A stretch of DNA of 64,000 nt from Nostoc sp. CHAB 5844 (GTDB lineage Bacteria; Cyanobacteriota; Cyanobacteriia; Cyanobacteriales; Nostocaceae). The DNA is taken from assembly GCF_020829595.1 (NCBI RefSeq), contig NZ_JAIVFW010000023.1, positions 1-64,000 on the forward strand, given 5' to 3'. Below the pieces are notes generated by a model. That model had not been told where the DNA came from, ran no database searches, and saw nothing but the letters and a program-made list of their open reading frames with translations. Below are positions 26,437-35,842 of the stretch, one piece after another. Numbering within the stretch: the stretch's first letter is position 1; every line of letters begins with the position of its first letter. The position numbers were made by a program, and so were the translations under genes.

Positions 26437-28617
26437 ATGAAGGTACTACGTTGTCTTCCCCAGCCAGAAATTATCAACCTCAGTGTCAGTTTGGGACGAG
26501 GTGGTGAAGCCTGTATTTATGCAGTGCCATCTGATGGCGATTTGGTGGCAAAGGTTTATCACAAACCCACAGCCAATCACATCAAAAAACTGCAAGCCAT
26601 GCTGGCTAACCCACCAGAAAACCCCACAGCTAACTTGGGGCATATTTCCATCGCTTGGCCACAAGAGCTAATCAAAACGGCAGATGGGAGTAAAACCATT
26701 ATTGGCTTCATCATGCCCCGGATTCGCGGGATGCGGCCGATTATTGACTTTTACAACCCCAGAACCCGCCGCCAACACTGCCCTTTATTCAACTACCAAT
26801 ACTTAGTCCGCACAGCCCGGAATTTAGCAGCCGCTTTTGCCGCTCTGCACACTAGTGGTTATTGCGTGGGTGATGTCAACGAGTCCAACATCTTAGTTAG
26901 CGACACCGCACTGGTGAGCTTGGTAGATACTGATTCCTTCCAAGTGCCAGATTTAAAAAACAATCTTGTCTACCGCTGTGCAGTGGGTAAAGCCGAGTTT
27001 ACCCCACCAGAACTGCAAAATAAAGTGTTCGCGCAACACGATCGCGCTGTCACTCACGACTTGTTTGGCTTGGCAGTCCTGATCTTCCAATTATTAATGG
27101 AAGGTACGCATCCTTTCTCTGGAATTTTTCAAGGCACTGCCGAACCACCAGCTTACGAAGTCCGCATCGCCGCCGGACACTTCACCTATAGCCAAAACCG
27201 TCAAGTTCCTTACTTGCCAACTCCCATTGCTCCCCCTTGGGAGATGCTACATCCTAAGTTGCAGGAATTGTTTGTTCAGTCTTTTGAAGCAGGTCACAAC
27301 AATCCGCAGTTACGTCCAACTGCCCAAAATTGGCTATCTGCCCTCACAGAAGCTGAAGATGCACTGATTACCTGTACTAGCAATCCACAGCATCGCTACA
27401 GCAACCACTTGCACAGCTGCCCTTGGTGTGAACGGTCTTTGCGCTTAGGTGGACGCGATCCTTTTCCATCACAACGAGCAATTGAAAATAAAGAACATCT
27501 CAGACCCCGCACCATCCCAACAAGACGCTATAACCAGCCTACACGCATACCACAGCCAGTAATGTCCTTTGCCCAGACAAATTCCTGGCGGCCAAATAAT
27601 ACTCCTGGTTATTTTCCTTATAAGCGTCCAAAGGTATCGAGATTTTACCCAATAGTTTTGGGTTGTCTGGGTTTGGGGATGTTGGGTTATTTGGATGTGA
27701 TGGTGAAATTCACCCGTCCTTTAGTGTCGCAAAATGCCTACACCCAACAAACAATCATGGCACCTGCTGCACCCAGTCATCAGGCTCTCAATTTTGCGGA
27801 TTATTACAAACAAGGCCATGCTGCTTATCAAGTGCGCGACTACAAGCAAGCAGTCGAAAGCTTTAGTCAAGCCATTCAAGAAGAACCAAAATACGCTAAA
27901 GCTTTTATTAACCGAGGTAATGCTCGCTACAACTTAAAAGACTATGAAGGCGCATTAGCAGACTATTCCAAAGCCTTGCAAATCAATCCGCAGGAAGTCA
28001 AAGCCTTAGTTAATCGAGGTAACTCTCGCTATATGCTGGCTGAGTATAGCAACGATCCAGATCGAGAATATCATTTAGCGATCGCGGATTTTAACAATGC
28101 CATCCGCCTCAACATCAAAGAAGTTGAAGCATACATTAGAAGAGGTATTGTCCGGGCGCAAATAGCTAGGTATAGTGGTGAATCTCTCAAAGAGTTCCAA
28201 CAAGCCATAGGAGATTTTACAGAGGCGATTAAACTTAACGCCTCCAAAGCCGAAGCCTATTTTCAGCGGGGTTCGGTATACTATCAAATGGCACAATACA
28301 GCACCGATTACGCTCAACAATACCAAAAAGCGATCGCTGACTTTGACCAAGCATTACAACTGAACGCAAAACTGGCAAAAGTCTATCTCAAACGCGGTAT
28401 GGTACGCTATGAAATCGCCCAATATGGCGGCAAAGAAGCTGAAAAAAATAATCAGCAAGCCGTCGAAGATTTACAACTAGCAGCCAAACTCGCCTTGGAA
28501 CAAGAAGATACAGAAAACTACCAGCAAGCACTTAGCAGTATGTGCGTCATCATTGAAAGTCAATGTAACGCTTTACTGCAAAGCTCTAGTACATTGGGGA
28601 TTGTAGGCACAAATTAG
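26437..28617 (+). CDS. Protein kinase-like / TPR membrane protein
   Basis: A 726-residue protein in three parts. Residues 1-310 are a kinase-like domain: a glycine loop GRGGEACIY at 20-28, an ATP Lys in VAKVYH (39), the catalytic loop GDVNESNILV (Asp146, Asn151) and LVDTDSFQV (164-170) in place of DFG. A CPWCE cysteine pair follows near 330, then one membrane segment (YPIVLGCLGLGMLGYLDVMV, about 405-424). From about 450 there are at least five TPR units, such as AFINRGNARYNLKDYEGALA. The kinase should face the cytoplasm and the TPR region the other side. It closes the VWA-phosphatase-kinase unit. Confidence 0.85.
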   Translation: MKVLRCLPQPEIINLSVSLGRGGEACIYAVPSDGDLVAKVYHKPTANHIKKLQAMLANPPENPTANLGHISIAWPQELIKTADGSKTIIGFIMPRIRGMRPIIDFYNPRTRRQHCPLFNYQYLVRTARNLAAAFAALHTSGYCVGDVNESNILVSDTALVSLVDTDSFQVPDLKNNLVYRCAVGKAEFTPPELQNKVFAQHDRAVTHDLFGLAVLIFQLLMEGTHPFSGIFQGTAEPPAYEVRIAAGHFTYSQNRQVPYLPTPIAPPWEMLHPKLQELFVQSFEAGHNNPQLRPTAQNWLSALTEAEDALITCTSNPQHRYSNHLHSCPWCERSLRLGGRDPFPSQRAIENKEHLRPRTIPTRRYNQPTRIPQPVMSFAQTNSWRPNNTPGYFPYKRPKVSRFYPIVLGCLGLGMLGYLDVMVKFTRPLVSQNAYTQQTIMAPAAPSHQALNFADYYKQGHAAYQVRDYKQAVESFSQAIQEEPKYAKAFINRGNARYNLKDYEGALADYSKALQINPQEVKALVNRGNSRYMLAEYSNDPDREYHLAIADFNNAIRLNIKEVEAYIRRGIVRAQIARYSGESLKEFQQAIGDFTEAIKLNASKAEAYFQRGSVYYQMAQYSTDYAQQYQKAIADFDQALQLNAKLAKVYLKRGMVRYEIAQYGGKEAEKNNQQAVEDLQLAAKLALEQEDTENYQQALSSMCVIIESQCNALLQSSSTLGIVGTN

Positions 28618-28623
28618 GGAGTC

Positions 28624-28650
28624 GTCAATAGTCAATAGTCAATGGTCAAT
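28624..28650. repeat. Heptamer tandem repeat GTCAATA
   Basis: Nearly four copies of GTCAATA/G lie just past the kinase gene, followed by the inverted TATTGACTATAG. Short tandem heptamers are typical of Nostocales. Confidence 0.8.
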
Positions 28651-28694
28651 CGTGTTTCTTGATTATTGATTATTGACTATAGCTAAACAACAAG

Positions 28695-28723
28695 ATCCCT
28701 GACTTCTTTAACAAGTCAGGGAT
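28695..28723. terminator. Hairpin after the VWA-phosphatase-kinase unit
   Basis: ATCCCTGACTT and its exact complement AAGTCAGGGAT are separated by seven bases. It is a member of the recurrent hairpin family and a likely end of the three-gene unit. Confidence 0.6.
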
Positions 28724-29289
28724 ATGAGCATCTCAAAACACGTAAATTTTGGCACTAGTTTATTACTAGGAAATATTGCTTTTACTTTCAATAAAAGCCA
28801 GCAATATCAGGGTTATAAAAATATAACCCTGATTATTTATTTGGTAACATTTATATTTATTTAAGTTAGGAAATTTTCTGTGTAAAAACTATTCATAAAC
28901 CTTTTACACATAAAATATTTTTATTTACTTCTTCTTCATACAAGTAACAAAAATTCTAGTTAGATTATGTACGGAGAAAAACACAACAAAATCAATTTTT
29001 CTTCAACCAAGTGCATCCTCTTCATCTCAAGAAATTCAAATTTAAGAATTCAGAATCCAGAATTCAGCAGAAATGAGAAGGTATATGAATCCTCTACTCA
29101 TTGAGAGCCTCTAAATCTACCATTTAGTCAGGTGTTTCACCATTGATTCATCCACGGCTTTGCACAACACTCATACTGAAATCTGAATGCCAATTGCTCT
29201 ACATTGGGAAACCCCAATATCGCACTGGCTCCTCCTGACTCCTGAATTCTATTTAGTAATAATTCTCTACAAATCTCCGAGGTAATTGC
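28724..29289. other. Leader of the polysaccharide island
   Basis: About 570 AT-rich bases ahead of the cytidylyltransferase gene. It contains AGAATTCAGAATCCAG-type repeats (29046-29065) and a 34-base unit at 29147-29180 that recurs with changes at 42367-42400, upstream of the Wzc-like gene. The promoter of the island should lie here, but I cannot place it. Confidence 0.5.
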
Positions 29290-30063
29290 ATGAAAGCGGT
29301 GATTTTGGCTGGTGGGCTTGGTACACGCCTCAGTGAAGAAACCAGTATCAAACCCAAGCCGATGGTTGAAATTGGTGGTAAGCCAATTCTTTGGCATATC
29401 ATGAAGACTTATTCAGCACACGGCATTAATGATTTTATTATTTGTTGTGGCTACAAAGGTTACGTAATTAAGGAGTATTTTGCCAACTACTTCTTACATA
29501 TGTCTGATGTTACTTTTGATATGCGTTTTAACCAGATGAATGTGCATTCTGGTTATGCAGAACCTTGGCGTGTCACCTTAGTTAATACAGGTGATAAAAC
29601 CATGACAGGTGGACGCTTAAAACAAGTTGCTGAACATGTAGGAAATGAAACTTTCTGCTTCACTTATGGTGATGGTGTCAGTGATGTAAATATCACTGAG
29701 CTAATTAAGTTTCATCAACAACAAAAGACATTATCCACACTTACAGCAGTACAACCAGCCGGACGTTTTGGTGCTATCTCTCTAGAACAAGAGCAAACCA
29801 AAATTGCCAGCTTCCGCGAAAAACGCGACGGTGAAGGTGCTTGGGTAAATGGTGGTTATTTTGTTCTCGAACCAGAAGTTATTGATTTAATTGCGGATGA
29901 CACCACCGTTTGGGAGAAAGAACCATTAGAAAAGCTGGCTGACAAGGAACAGCTTTCGGCTTTTAGACACAATGGTTTTTGGCAACCAATGGATACCTTA
30001 CGTGATAAAAATTATCTCGAAGAGCTATGGCAGAGTGGTAAAGCTCCCTGGCAGGTATGGTAA
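29290..30063 (+). CDS. rfbF: Glucose-1-phosphate cytidylyltransferase
   Basis: A 257-residue nucleotidyltransferase that makes CDP-glucose from CTP and glucose-1-phosphate. The family start MKAVILAGGLGTRLSEETS carries the nucleotide loop, followed by KPKPMVEIGGKPILWHIM, FTYGDGVSDVNI (metal site) and WVNGGYFVLEPEV. The spacing and the SEETSIKPKPM stretch are those of RfbF rather than RfbA. The ATG is preceded by CGAGG. No CDP-glucose 4,6-dehydratase is found in the window, so the next step must be done by an unusual enzyme or encoded elsewhere. It is the first gene of the island. Confidence 0.92.
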   Translation: MKAVILAGGLGTRLSEETSIKPKPMVEIGGKPILWHIMKTYSAHGINDFIICCGYKGYVIKEYFANYFLHMSDVTFDMRFNQMNVHSGYAEPWRVTLVNTGDKTMTGGRLKQVAEHVGNETFCFTYGDGVSDVNITELIKFHQQQKTLSTLTAVQPAGRFGAISLEQEQTKIASFREKRDGEGAWVNGGYFVLEPEVIDLIADDTTVWEKEPLEKLADKEQLSAFRHNGFWQPMDTLRDKNYLEELWQSGKAPWQVW

Positions 30064-30214
30064 GAAGTATGAAGTGTGAAGTGTGAGGTGTGAAATTTTA
30101 TTCTTCAAGCTTCTACTTCCAGCCTTCTAACCAATGACAAATGACAAGTGACAAAGCGCAAAGTCTGAGCGGAGGCTTCTTCCGATCAGAACTTTGTAAG
30201 AGAGGACAAATGAT

Positions 30215-31432
30215 ATGTACGATTTTGCTATTGTTGGCGGTGGAATAGTTGGATTATCTACAGCGATCGCCTTGGGTAAACGCTATCCACAAGCACGTAT
30301 TTTAGTATTAGAAAAAGAAAGCAACTGGGCATTTCACCAAACCGGCAATAATAGTGGCGTAATTCACTCTGGCATTTATTACAAACCAGGGAGTTTTAAA
30401 GCTAAATTTTGCCGTGATGGCAGTCGCTCAATGGTAGAATTCTGCCAAGAGCATGAAATTAACCACGAAGTCTGCGGTAAAGTTATTGTTGCTACCGATG
30501 AACAAGAATTACCGCGCTTAGAAAATCTTTACAAACGCGGCTTAGAAAATGGTCTAAAAGTCCAGAAAATCAGCCCAGAAGAAGTAAAAGAAATTGAACC
30601 TCATGTTAGTTGTGTAGCTGGCATTCGGGTATTTTCAACTGGTATTGTTAATTACAAACAAGTTTGTTTAAAATACGCCCAATTAATTGAAAAGCAAGGT
30701 GGAGATTTACATCTCAATACCAAAGTATTGAAAATCTCTGCCAGTGGTAAAAATCAGGTACTGGAAACTAATAACGGCAACTTTGAAACTAAATTTGTAA
30801 TCAATTGTGCCGGATTGCATAGCGATCGCATTGCTAAATTAGGTGGAGTCCAACCCAAAGCCAAAATCGTACCTTTCCGGGGCGAATATTACGAACTCAC
30901 CCCAGAAAAACGCTATCTGGTCAAAACCCTGATTTATCCAGTGCCTAATCCCGATTTTCCTTTCCTGGGCGTTCACTTTACCAAAATGATTGATGGAACA
31001 GTCCACGCCGGGCCTAACGCCGTTCTCAGCCTCAAGCGCGAAGGTTACAAAAAAACCGACTTCGACTTGAGAGATTTTGCGGAAGTTATGACTTATCCCG
31101 GTTTCTGGAAACTCGCCGCCAAACATGCCCCTGAAGGTATTCAAGAAATCATTCGTTCCTTTAGCAAAGCGGCGTTTGTGAGAAGTCTGCAAAAACTGAT
31201 TCCCGAAGTTCAAGCCGAAGATTTAGTTCCCACCCATGCGGGAGTTCGCGCCCAAGCTTTAATGGATGACGGCAAACTAGTAGATGACTTTTTGATCATT
31301 TCCGGTCAAAATTCCATCCATGTCTGCAATGCCCCTTCGCCGGCTGCTACATCTTCTTTAGAAATTGGTAAAGCGATCGTTGCACAAATTGCCCAACACT
31401 CAGATATGTCAGCCGTCGTCACTGCATGTTAG
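30215..31432 (+). CDS. lhgO: L-2-hydroxyglutarate oxidase
   Basis: A 405-residue FAD-dependent oxidase matching LhgO, which turns L-2-hydroxyglutarate into 2-oxoglutarate. It opens with YDFAIVGGGIVGLSTAIAL, then HQTGNNSGVIHSGIYYKPGS, a hallmark of the family, and ends with the second FAD contact (HAGVRAQALMDDGKLVDDF, then HVCNAPSPAATSSLEIG). A GAGAGG lies ahead of the ATG. It is odd inside a polysaccharide cluster. Three 2-oxoglutarate-dependent oxygenase-like genes lie in the same cluster, so it might protect them from their inhibitor or supply their co-substrate, which is inference. It could also act on a related alpha-hydroxy acid. Confidence 0.85.
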   Translation: MYDFAIVGGGIVGLSTAIALGKRYPQARILVLEKESNWAFHQTGNNSGVIHSGIYYKPGSFKAKFCRDGSRSMVEFCQEHEINHEVCGKVIVATDEQELPRLENLYKRGLENGLKVQKISPEEVKEIEPHVSCVAGIRVFSTGIVNYKQVCLKYAQLIEKQGGDLHLNTKVLKISASGKNQVLETNNGNFETKFVINCAGLHSDRIAKLGGVQPKAKIVPFRGEYYELTPEKRYLVKTLIYPVPNPDFPFLGVHFTKMIDGTVHAGPNAVLSLKREGYKKTDFDLRDFAEVMTYPGFWKLAAKHAPEGIQEIIRSFSKAAFVRSLQKLIPEVQAEDLVPTHAGVRAQALMDDGKLVDDFLIISGQNSIHVCNAPSPAATSSLEIGKAIVAQIAQHSDMSAVVTAC

Positions 31433-31555
31433 ATGACTGAATTTGACATGACTCCAGAGTTGCGAAGGCTATAAACAGCACTAGCACTCTGGGATAGCTG
31501 ATGGCATATCTGTCAATTGTTGGAAATTAACCTAGCAGTAATTATCCTCAAATCT

Positions 31556-32497
31556 ATGTCAGTTGCATCCAATCAGCAGCCCGTTGTTCTTGTGTGTGCT
31601 GCTGATAACAACTATGCCATGCCCCTTGCTGTCACAGTTCGTTCAGCATTAGCCAATTTTAAAAGCGATCGCCAGTTAGCTGTGTTTATCCTAGATGGTG
31701 GCATTAGCAAAACTAACAAACGTAAAATTGCTCAATCACTTGACTCAAAACAGGTTGATATTTCTTGGATTAGGCTAGATGATGCCTTGTTTGCCAATCT
31801 TACATTGAACAGGCATTTGACTATCAGTTCCTATTATCGGTTGCTCCTACCTGAAATTTTACCACCAGAGTTCACTAAAGCTATTTATCTTGATAGTGAC
31901 ATGGTAGTAACAGATAATTTAAACGAGTTATGGAATATCGATATAGGAGATTACTATGTCTTAGCAGTCCGAGATGATGTCTTATTGAACATATCGATGT
32001 GTCAATCTTTGCAAAACTATCGAGAATTGGGTATTTCTCCAGATTCTAAATACTTTAATTCAGGCTTGCTAGTCATCAATATTGCCAAGTGGCGGACTGA
32101 AAACATAGGCAATAAGACTCTTGAGTTTATCAAGAATAATCAAAAATATCGACCTAACGACCAAGATGGACTAAATGCTATTTTGGCCGATAAATGGGGA
32201 GAACTGCATCCAAAATGGAATCAAATGCCAAGAGTTTATGATGAATCTTTTCGGAAAGATAGCCCTTTTTCTGAAAATGTTTATCAGGAACTTTTGAATC
32301 ATCCTTGCATTATTCACTTTACGAATACACCCAAACCTTGGTACGCCGGACTGAGATCCGAATGTCAACATCCTAAAAAAGATTTATTCTTTAAATATCT
32401 TGACATGACAGCTTGGTCAGGATGGCGAGATACAATTTGGCGGCGCTTAAGTCGAAAATTCCTCAAATTAGCATTAGTAAATAACTCAAAACTATAA
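31556..32497 (+). CDS. Family 8 glycosyltransferase
   Basis: A glycosyltransferase of about 313 residues with the GT8 fold. It shows VVLVCAADNNYAMPLAVTVR at the start, the DxD metal site in AIYLDSDMVVTDN, YFNSGLLVINIAKWR, NDQDGLNAIL and the C-terminal signature IIHFTNTPKPW. It should transfer a hexose, often galactose or glucose, with retention. An upstream TTG (31517) would add 13 residues unlike the family, so the ATG at 31556 is preferred. It is soluble or peripheral, with no membrane segment. Confidence 0.85.
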   Translation: MSVASNQQPVVLVCAADNNYAMPLAVTVRSALANFKSDRQLAVFILDGGISKTNKRKIAQSLDSKQVDISWIRLDDALFANLTLNRHLTISSYYRLLLPEILPPEFTKAIYLDSDMVVTDNLNELWNIDIGDYYVLAVRDDVLLNISMCQSLQNYRELGISPDSKYFNSGLLVINIAKWRTENIGNKTLEFIKNNQKYRPNDQDGLNAILADKWGELHPKWNQMPRVYDESFRKDSPFSENVYQELLNHPCIIHFTNTPKPWYAGLRSECQHPKKDLFFKYLDMTAWSGWRDTIWRRLSRKFLKLALVNNSKL

Positions 32498-32582
32498 AAC
32501 TAATGTTGTAATTATTCTCTTGAGTTAGTTGAAGTGGTTGCATCTACCAAAGTAGTTAATTAACACAGAGAATTTGACACAA

Positions 32583-33611
32583 ATGAAAATATTAGTAACT
32601 GGAACAGAAGGCTATTTAGGTTCTTTATTACCCCCTTTATTAATTGAACGTGGACATGAAGTTATTGGCGTTGATACAGGCTTTTATAAAGTTGGTTGGC
32701 TGTACAACGGTACCGAAATTACAGCCAAAACCCTCAACAAAGATATCCGCCACATCACCCCAGAAGATTTAGAAGGCGTGGAAGCAGTAGTTCATATGGC
32801 GGAACTCTCCAACGACCCCACCGGACAACTAGCACCTAATATCACCTACGAAATCAATCATTTAGGTTCTGTCCGCCTCGCTAACTTAGCGAAAACAATG
32901 GGTGTGCGCCGCTTCGTCTATATGTCTTCGTGTAGCGTTTATGGTGTTGCTACCGAAGGCGATGTCACAGAAGAATCTCCTATAAATCCGCAAACCGCCT
33001 ACGCAGAATGTAAAACCCTCGTAGAACGAGATGTCACCCCACTTGCAGATGATGATTTTTCGCCCACTTTCATGCGTAACGCTACAGCTTTTGGTGCTTC
33101 CCCTAGAATGCGGTTTGATATCGTGTTGAACAACCTCGCCGGTTTAGCTTGGACGAGTAAACAAATTAAAATGACCAGCGATGGTACACCTTGGCGGCCA
33201 TTAGTCCACGCACTAGATATTTGTAAAGCCATTATCTGCGCCTTAGAAGCACCACGTGACATCGTACATAATCAAATCTTTAATGTTGGCGATACTGCTA
33301 ACAATTATCGAGTCAAAGAAATTGCCGAAATTATTGCCGATACTTTCCCAGGTTGTAAATTAAGCTTTGGGCAGAATGGCGCAGATAACCGCAGCTATCG
33401 TGTATCCTTCGAGAAAATTAATAGCATTTTACCTGGCTTCAAATGTGATTGGAATGCTCAACTAGGCGCACAACAACTGTTTAACTTATTCAGTCAAATT
33501 GATATGACTGAAGACACCTTTTTATTTAGAGGCTTTACCCGCTTAAAGCAGCTAGAGTATCTAATTCGTACAGAACAAATAGACAAAGATTTCTTCTGGA
33601 AGAGAAAGTAA
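32583..33611 (+). CDS. NAD-dependent sugar epimerase/dehydratase (SDR)
   Basis: A 342-residue extended SDR enzyme. The nucleotide loop is VTGTEGYLGSLL at the start, the active site combines SSCSVYG and a YAECK motif (Tyr and Lys), and the C-terminal half carries the sugar site. Such enzymes epimerise or dehydrate nucleotide sugars. It most likely acts on the CDP- or dTDP-sugars of this island, and may substitute for the missing CDP-glucose dehydratase (inference). The frame could also open at a TTG three codons earlier, but the ATG at 32583 starts exactly with the family sequence. Confidence 0.85.
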   Translation: MKILVTGTEGYLGSLLPPLLIERGHEVIGVDTGFYKVGWLYNGTEITAKTLNKDIRHITPEDLEGVEAVVHMAELSNDPTGQLAPNITYEINHLGSVRLANLAKTMGVRRFVYMSSCSVYGVATEGDVTEESPINPQTAYAECKTLVERDVTPLADDDFSPTFMRNATAFGASPRMRFDIVLNNLAGLAWTSKQIKMTSDGTPWRPLVHALDICKAIICALEAPRDIVHNQIFNVGDTANNYRVKEIAEIIADTFPGCKLSFGQNGADNRSYRVSFEKINSILPGFKCDWNAQLGAQQLFNLFSQIDMTEDTFLFRGFTRLKQLEYLIRTEQIDKDFFWKRK

Positions 33612-33679
33612 GTCAAATATTAGAAAAATTAGAGCAATTCTCAAGCTTATGAAATACACCCCACCCGCCTAACGGCACC

Positions 33680-33720
33680 CTCCCCTTACCAAGGGGAGGG
33701 TTGGAGAGGGGTTATCTTGT
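33680..33720. repeat. C/G-rich hairpin repeat
   Basis: CCCTCCCCTTACC facing AAGGGGAGGG, then TTGGAGAGGGG. It is related to the modules at 388-477 and 45425-45522, and lies after the SDR gene. Confidence 0.6.
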
Positions 33721-33745
33721 ACCTCACTGGAGTTGGAAACGCTAT

Positions 33746-33778
33746 AGATACCCGACTTCTTAAAGAAGTTGGGTATCT
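33746..33778. terminator. 15-bp hairpin ahead of the tandem glycosyltransferases
   Basis: AGATACCCGACTTCT faces AGAAGTTGGGTATCT across TAA, with one G-T pair. It is a member of the recurrent hairpin family. It sits inside a run of plus-strand genes, so it may only lower read-through. Confidence 0.55.
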
Positions 33779-33814
33779 GAACAACATCAGTAAACATCAT
33801 CTTTTTTACAAAAA

Positions 33815-34765
33815 ATGAATAAATTACTTACCATTGCCATCCCTACTTTTAATCGTGCTGCACTTTTAGAACAACAATTCTCCTGGTTAGAAAAAGCTAT
33901 TAAAGGATTTGAATCTGAGTGTGAAATTATCATTTCTGATAATTGTTCGACAGATAACACTCAAGAAATCATTAAAAAATGGCAGCCTATCTTTAGTAAA
34001 ACTACATTTAAATCTCAGAGAAATCAAGAGAATATAGGTTTAATGCCTAATATTGCCGCTTGTATTCAAGCTGCTACTGGTAAATATGTTTGGACAGTTG
34101 GTGACGATGATCCTATACAGGATAATGCTCTAGCTTTTTTGTTAAAAACAATTCAGCAGAATCCTGATACAGCATTAATCTTTCTTAACTGTTATGGACG
34201 CGATAAACTAACCAATAAAATCACTGTAGAACGTTGGTTTAATAGTGATAGTGATGCGCCATATACTAATGGCAAAGCTGCATTACAACGTTACCTAAAA
34301 GAAAGTTTCGGTGGCGTAATTTTTATGACAGCAACAGTTTATCAAACAGCATTAGTACAACGCGCTCTGCAACAGTGGCTATCTTCTTGTAAAAACTTAG
34401 CATCTCAAGCATATTGGACGAGCTTTTGTGCTATTCATGGCAGCGTAATTGTAACTAAAGATAATTATTTGGAATGTACAATGCACGCTAGTTATTTAGA
34501 ACAAGATCCAAAATGGTCAATCATGATGAGATATATTTATATCCCAGAAGTTTATACCAGACTTTTAGAAATTGGATATTCTCAAACCTTCTGTTGGCAA
34601 ATGATTTTGCAGAATATCATCACCAAAAGTGACTGGATAATTTTTTTAGGTGCTTTAAAAAGGTGGCCAATTTTAGCGACAAATATTATTATTTTATATT
34701 TAGGTTTAGTATTGGCATCTGCACGTAAATCTCTTTTTTCAAGAAAAGCATTAAAAACAAGCTAA
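33815..34765 (+). CDS. Family 2 glycosyltransferase (first of a tandem pair)
   Basis: A 316-residue inverting GT-A enzyme. It starts LLTIAIPTFNRAALLEQQF, with the nucleotide site SDNCSTDNTQEII and the metal site VGDDDPIQD in place of a simple DxD. Residues 285-310 include a hydrophobic stretch (IIILYLGLVLAS) that may hold the enzyme at the membrane. It is very similar to the next gene along nearly its whole length, so the two arose by tandem duplication. The donor and acceptor are unknown. Confidence 0.85.
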   Translation: MNKLLTIAIPTFNRAALLEQQFSWLEKAIKGFESECEIIISDNCSTDNTQEIIKKWQPIFSKTTFKSQRNQENIGLMPNIAACIQAATGKYVWTVGDDDPIQDNALAFLLKTIQQNPDTALIFLNCYGRDKLTNKITVERWFNSDSDAPYTNGKAALQRYLKESFGGVIFMTATVYQTALVQRALQQWLSSCKNLASQAYWTSFCAIHGSVIVTKDNYLECTMHASYLEQDPKWSIMMRYIYIPEVYTRLLEIGYSQTFCWQMILQNIITKSDWIIFLGALKRWPILATNIIILYLGLVLASARKSLFSRKALKTS

Positions 34766-34791
34766 TAAAGCAAAAAATTATTCCTCAACTT

Positions 34792-35835
34792 ATGAATAAA
34801 CTACTGACAATTGCCATTCCTACTTATAATCGGGCGGAACTACTTGATAAACAGTTGTCCTGGTTAGCAACAGCCATCCAAGGCTTTGAATCTGATTGTG
34901 AAATTTTAGTATCAGATAACTGTTCTACAGATAATACTCAAGCTGTTATTCATAAATGGCAAGCAAAACTGAGTAATATCACATTTAAATCTCATAGAAA
35001 TTTTGAAAACTTAGGTGTAATGAGAAATATTATGTATTGCCTAAGTTCAGCCACAACAAAATATGTTTGGACAATTGGTGATGATGATCCAATTCAAGAT
35101 AGAGCTATTCCTTACGTTATTAATAAGCTCAAACAAATTGAAGATTTAGGGTTATTATTTCTCAACTTTTCTGGACGTAATAAAATTACTGGTGAACCAG
35201 TCCATCCCCCAACGATAGTTGGTAATCGCTGGTTTGATGCAGATGCAGAAGATGGCTGTGGAGATAGTAAAGCTATCTTTGAACACTGCTTTGCTAAAAG
35301 TGTTGGTGCAGTGATTTTTCTCACAGCTAGTATTTATCGCACTGACTTAGTAAAACGCGCCTTGCAAATTTGGTCAGATGCTGCAAGCAACTGGATATCT
35401 TTAGCATACTTAGCTGGTTATTGTGCCGCAAATGGCAAAATAATTGTCACCAAAGAGACTTATTTAGAATGTATTGTCGGTGTGAGTTATTGGCAGAAAG
35501 AGCCAAAATCTGCATTGTTAATGCAATATAAACACATTCCAGAAGTAATTTTGAAACTTGGAGAATGTGGATTTTCTAAGCAATTTTGCCGACGATTGCT
35601 GTTACAAAATAGCAAAGAAGTGAATTTAAAAGTTTTCTTTGGTGCTTTAAGAAGATGGCCTGTATCTGCCATTAAGGTAGCGATTCCTTTTGTGGCATTA
35701 GTGAGTCTTTCGGCTTTTGATGTGATGGCTATAAAAGACCTTAAACTCGCCGAAGCTAATGAACCAACACCTCAAGAAGTGCGAACCGCAAATAACAAGC
35801 GATCGCAGCTTAAATCAATGATCAAAATAAAGTAA
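34792..35835 (+). CDS. Family 2 glycosyltransferase (second of a tandem pair)
   Basis: A 347-residue paralogue of the preceding gene (start LLTIAIPTYNRAELLDKQL, SDNCSTDNTQAVI, IGDDDPIQDRAI). It has a longer middle loop, GEPVHPPTIVGNRWF, and a longer polar C-terminus ending in a basic tail. The gap between the two is 26 bases, so they are probably translated from one message. The divergence suggests each adds a different sugar or linkage. Confidence 0.85.
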   Translation: MNKLLTIAIPTYNRAELLDKQLSWLATAIQGFESDCEILVSDNCSTDNTQAVIHKWQAKLSNITFKSHRNFENLGVMRNIMYCLSSATTKYVWTIGDDDPIQDRAIPYVINKLKQIEDLGLLFLNFSGRNKITGEPVHPPTIVGNRWFDADAEDGCGDSKAIFEHCFAKSVGAVIFLTASIYRTDLVKRALQIWSDAASNWISLAYLAGYCAANGKIIVTKETYLECIVGVSYWQKEPKSALLMQYKHIPEVILKLGECGFSKQFCRRLLLQNSKEVNLKVFFGALRRWPVSAIKVAIPFVALVSLSAFDVMAIKDLKLAEANEPTPQEVRTANNKRSQLKSMIKIK

Positions 35836-35842
35836 TCATGCC

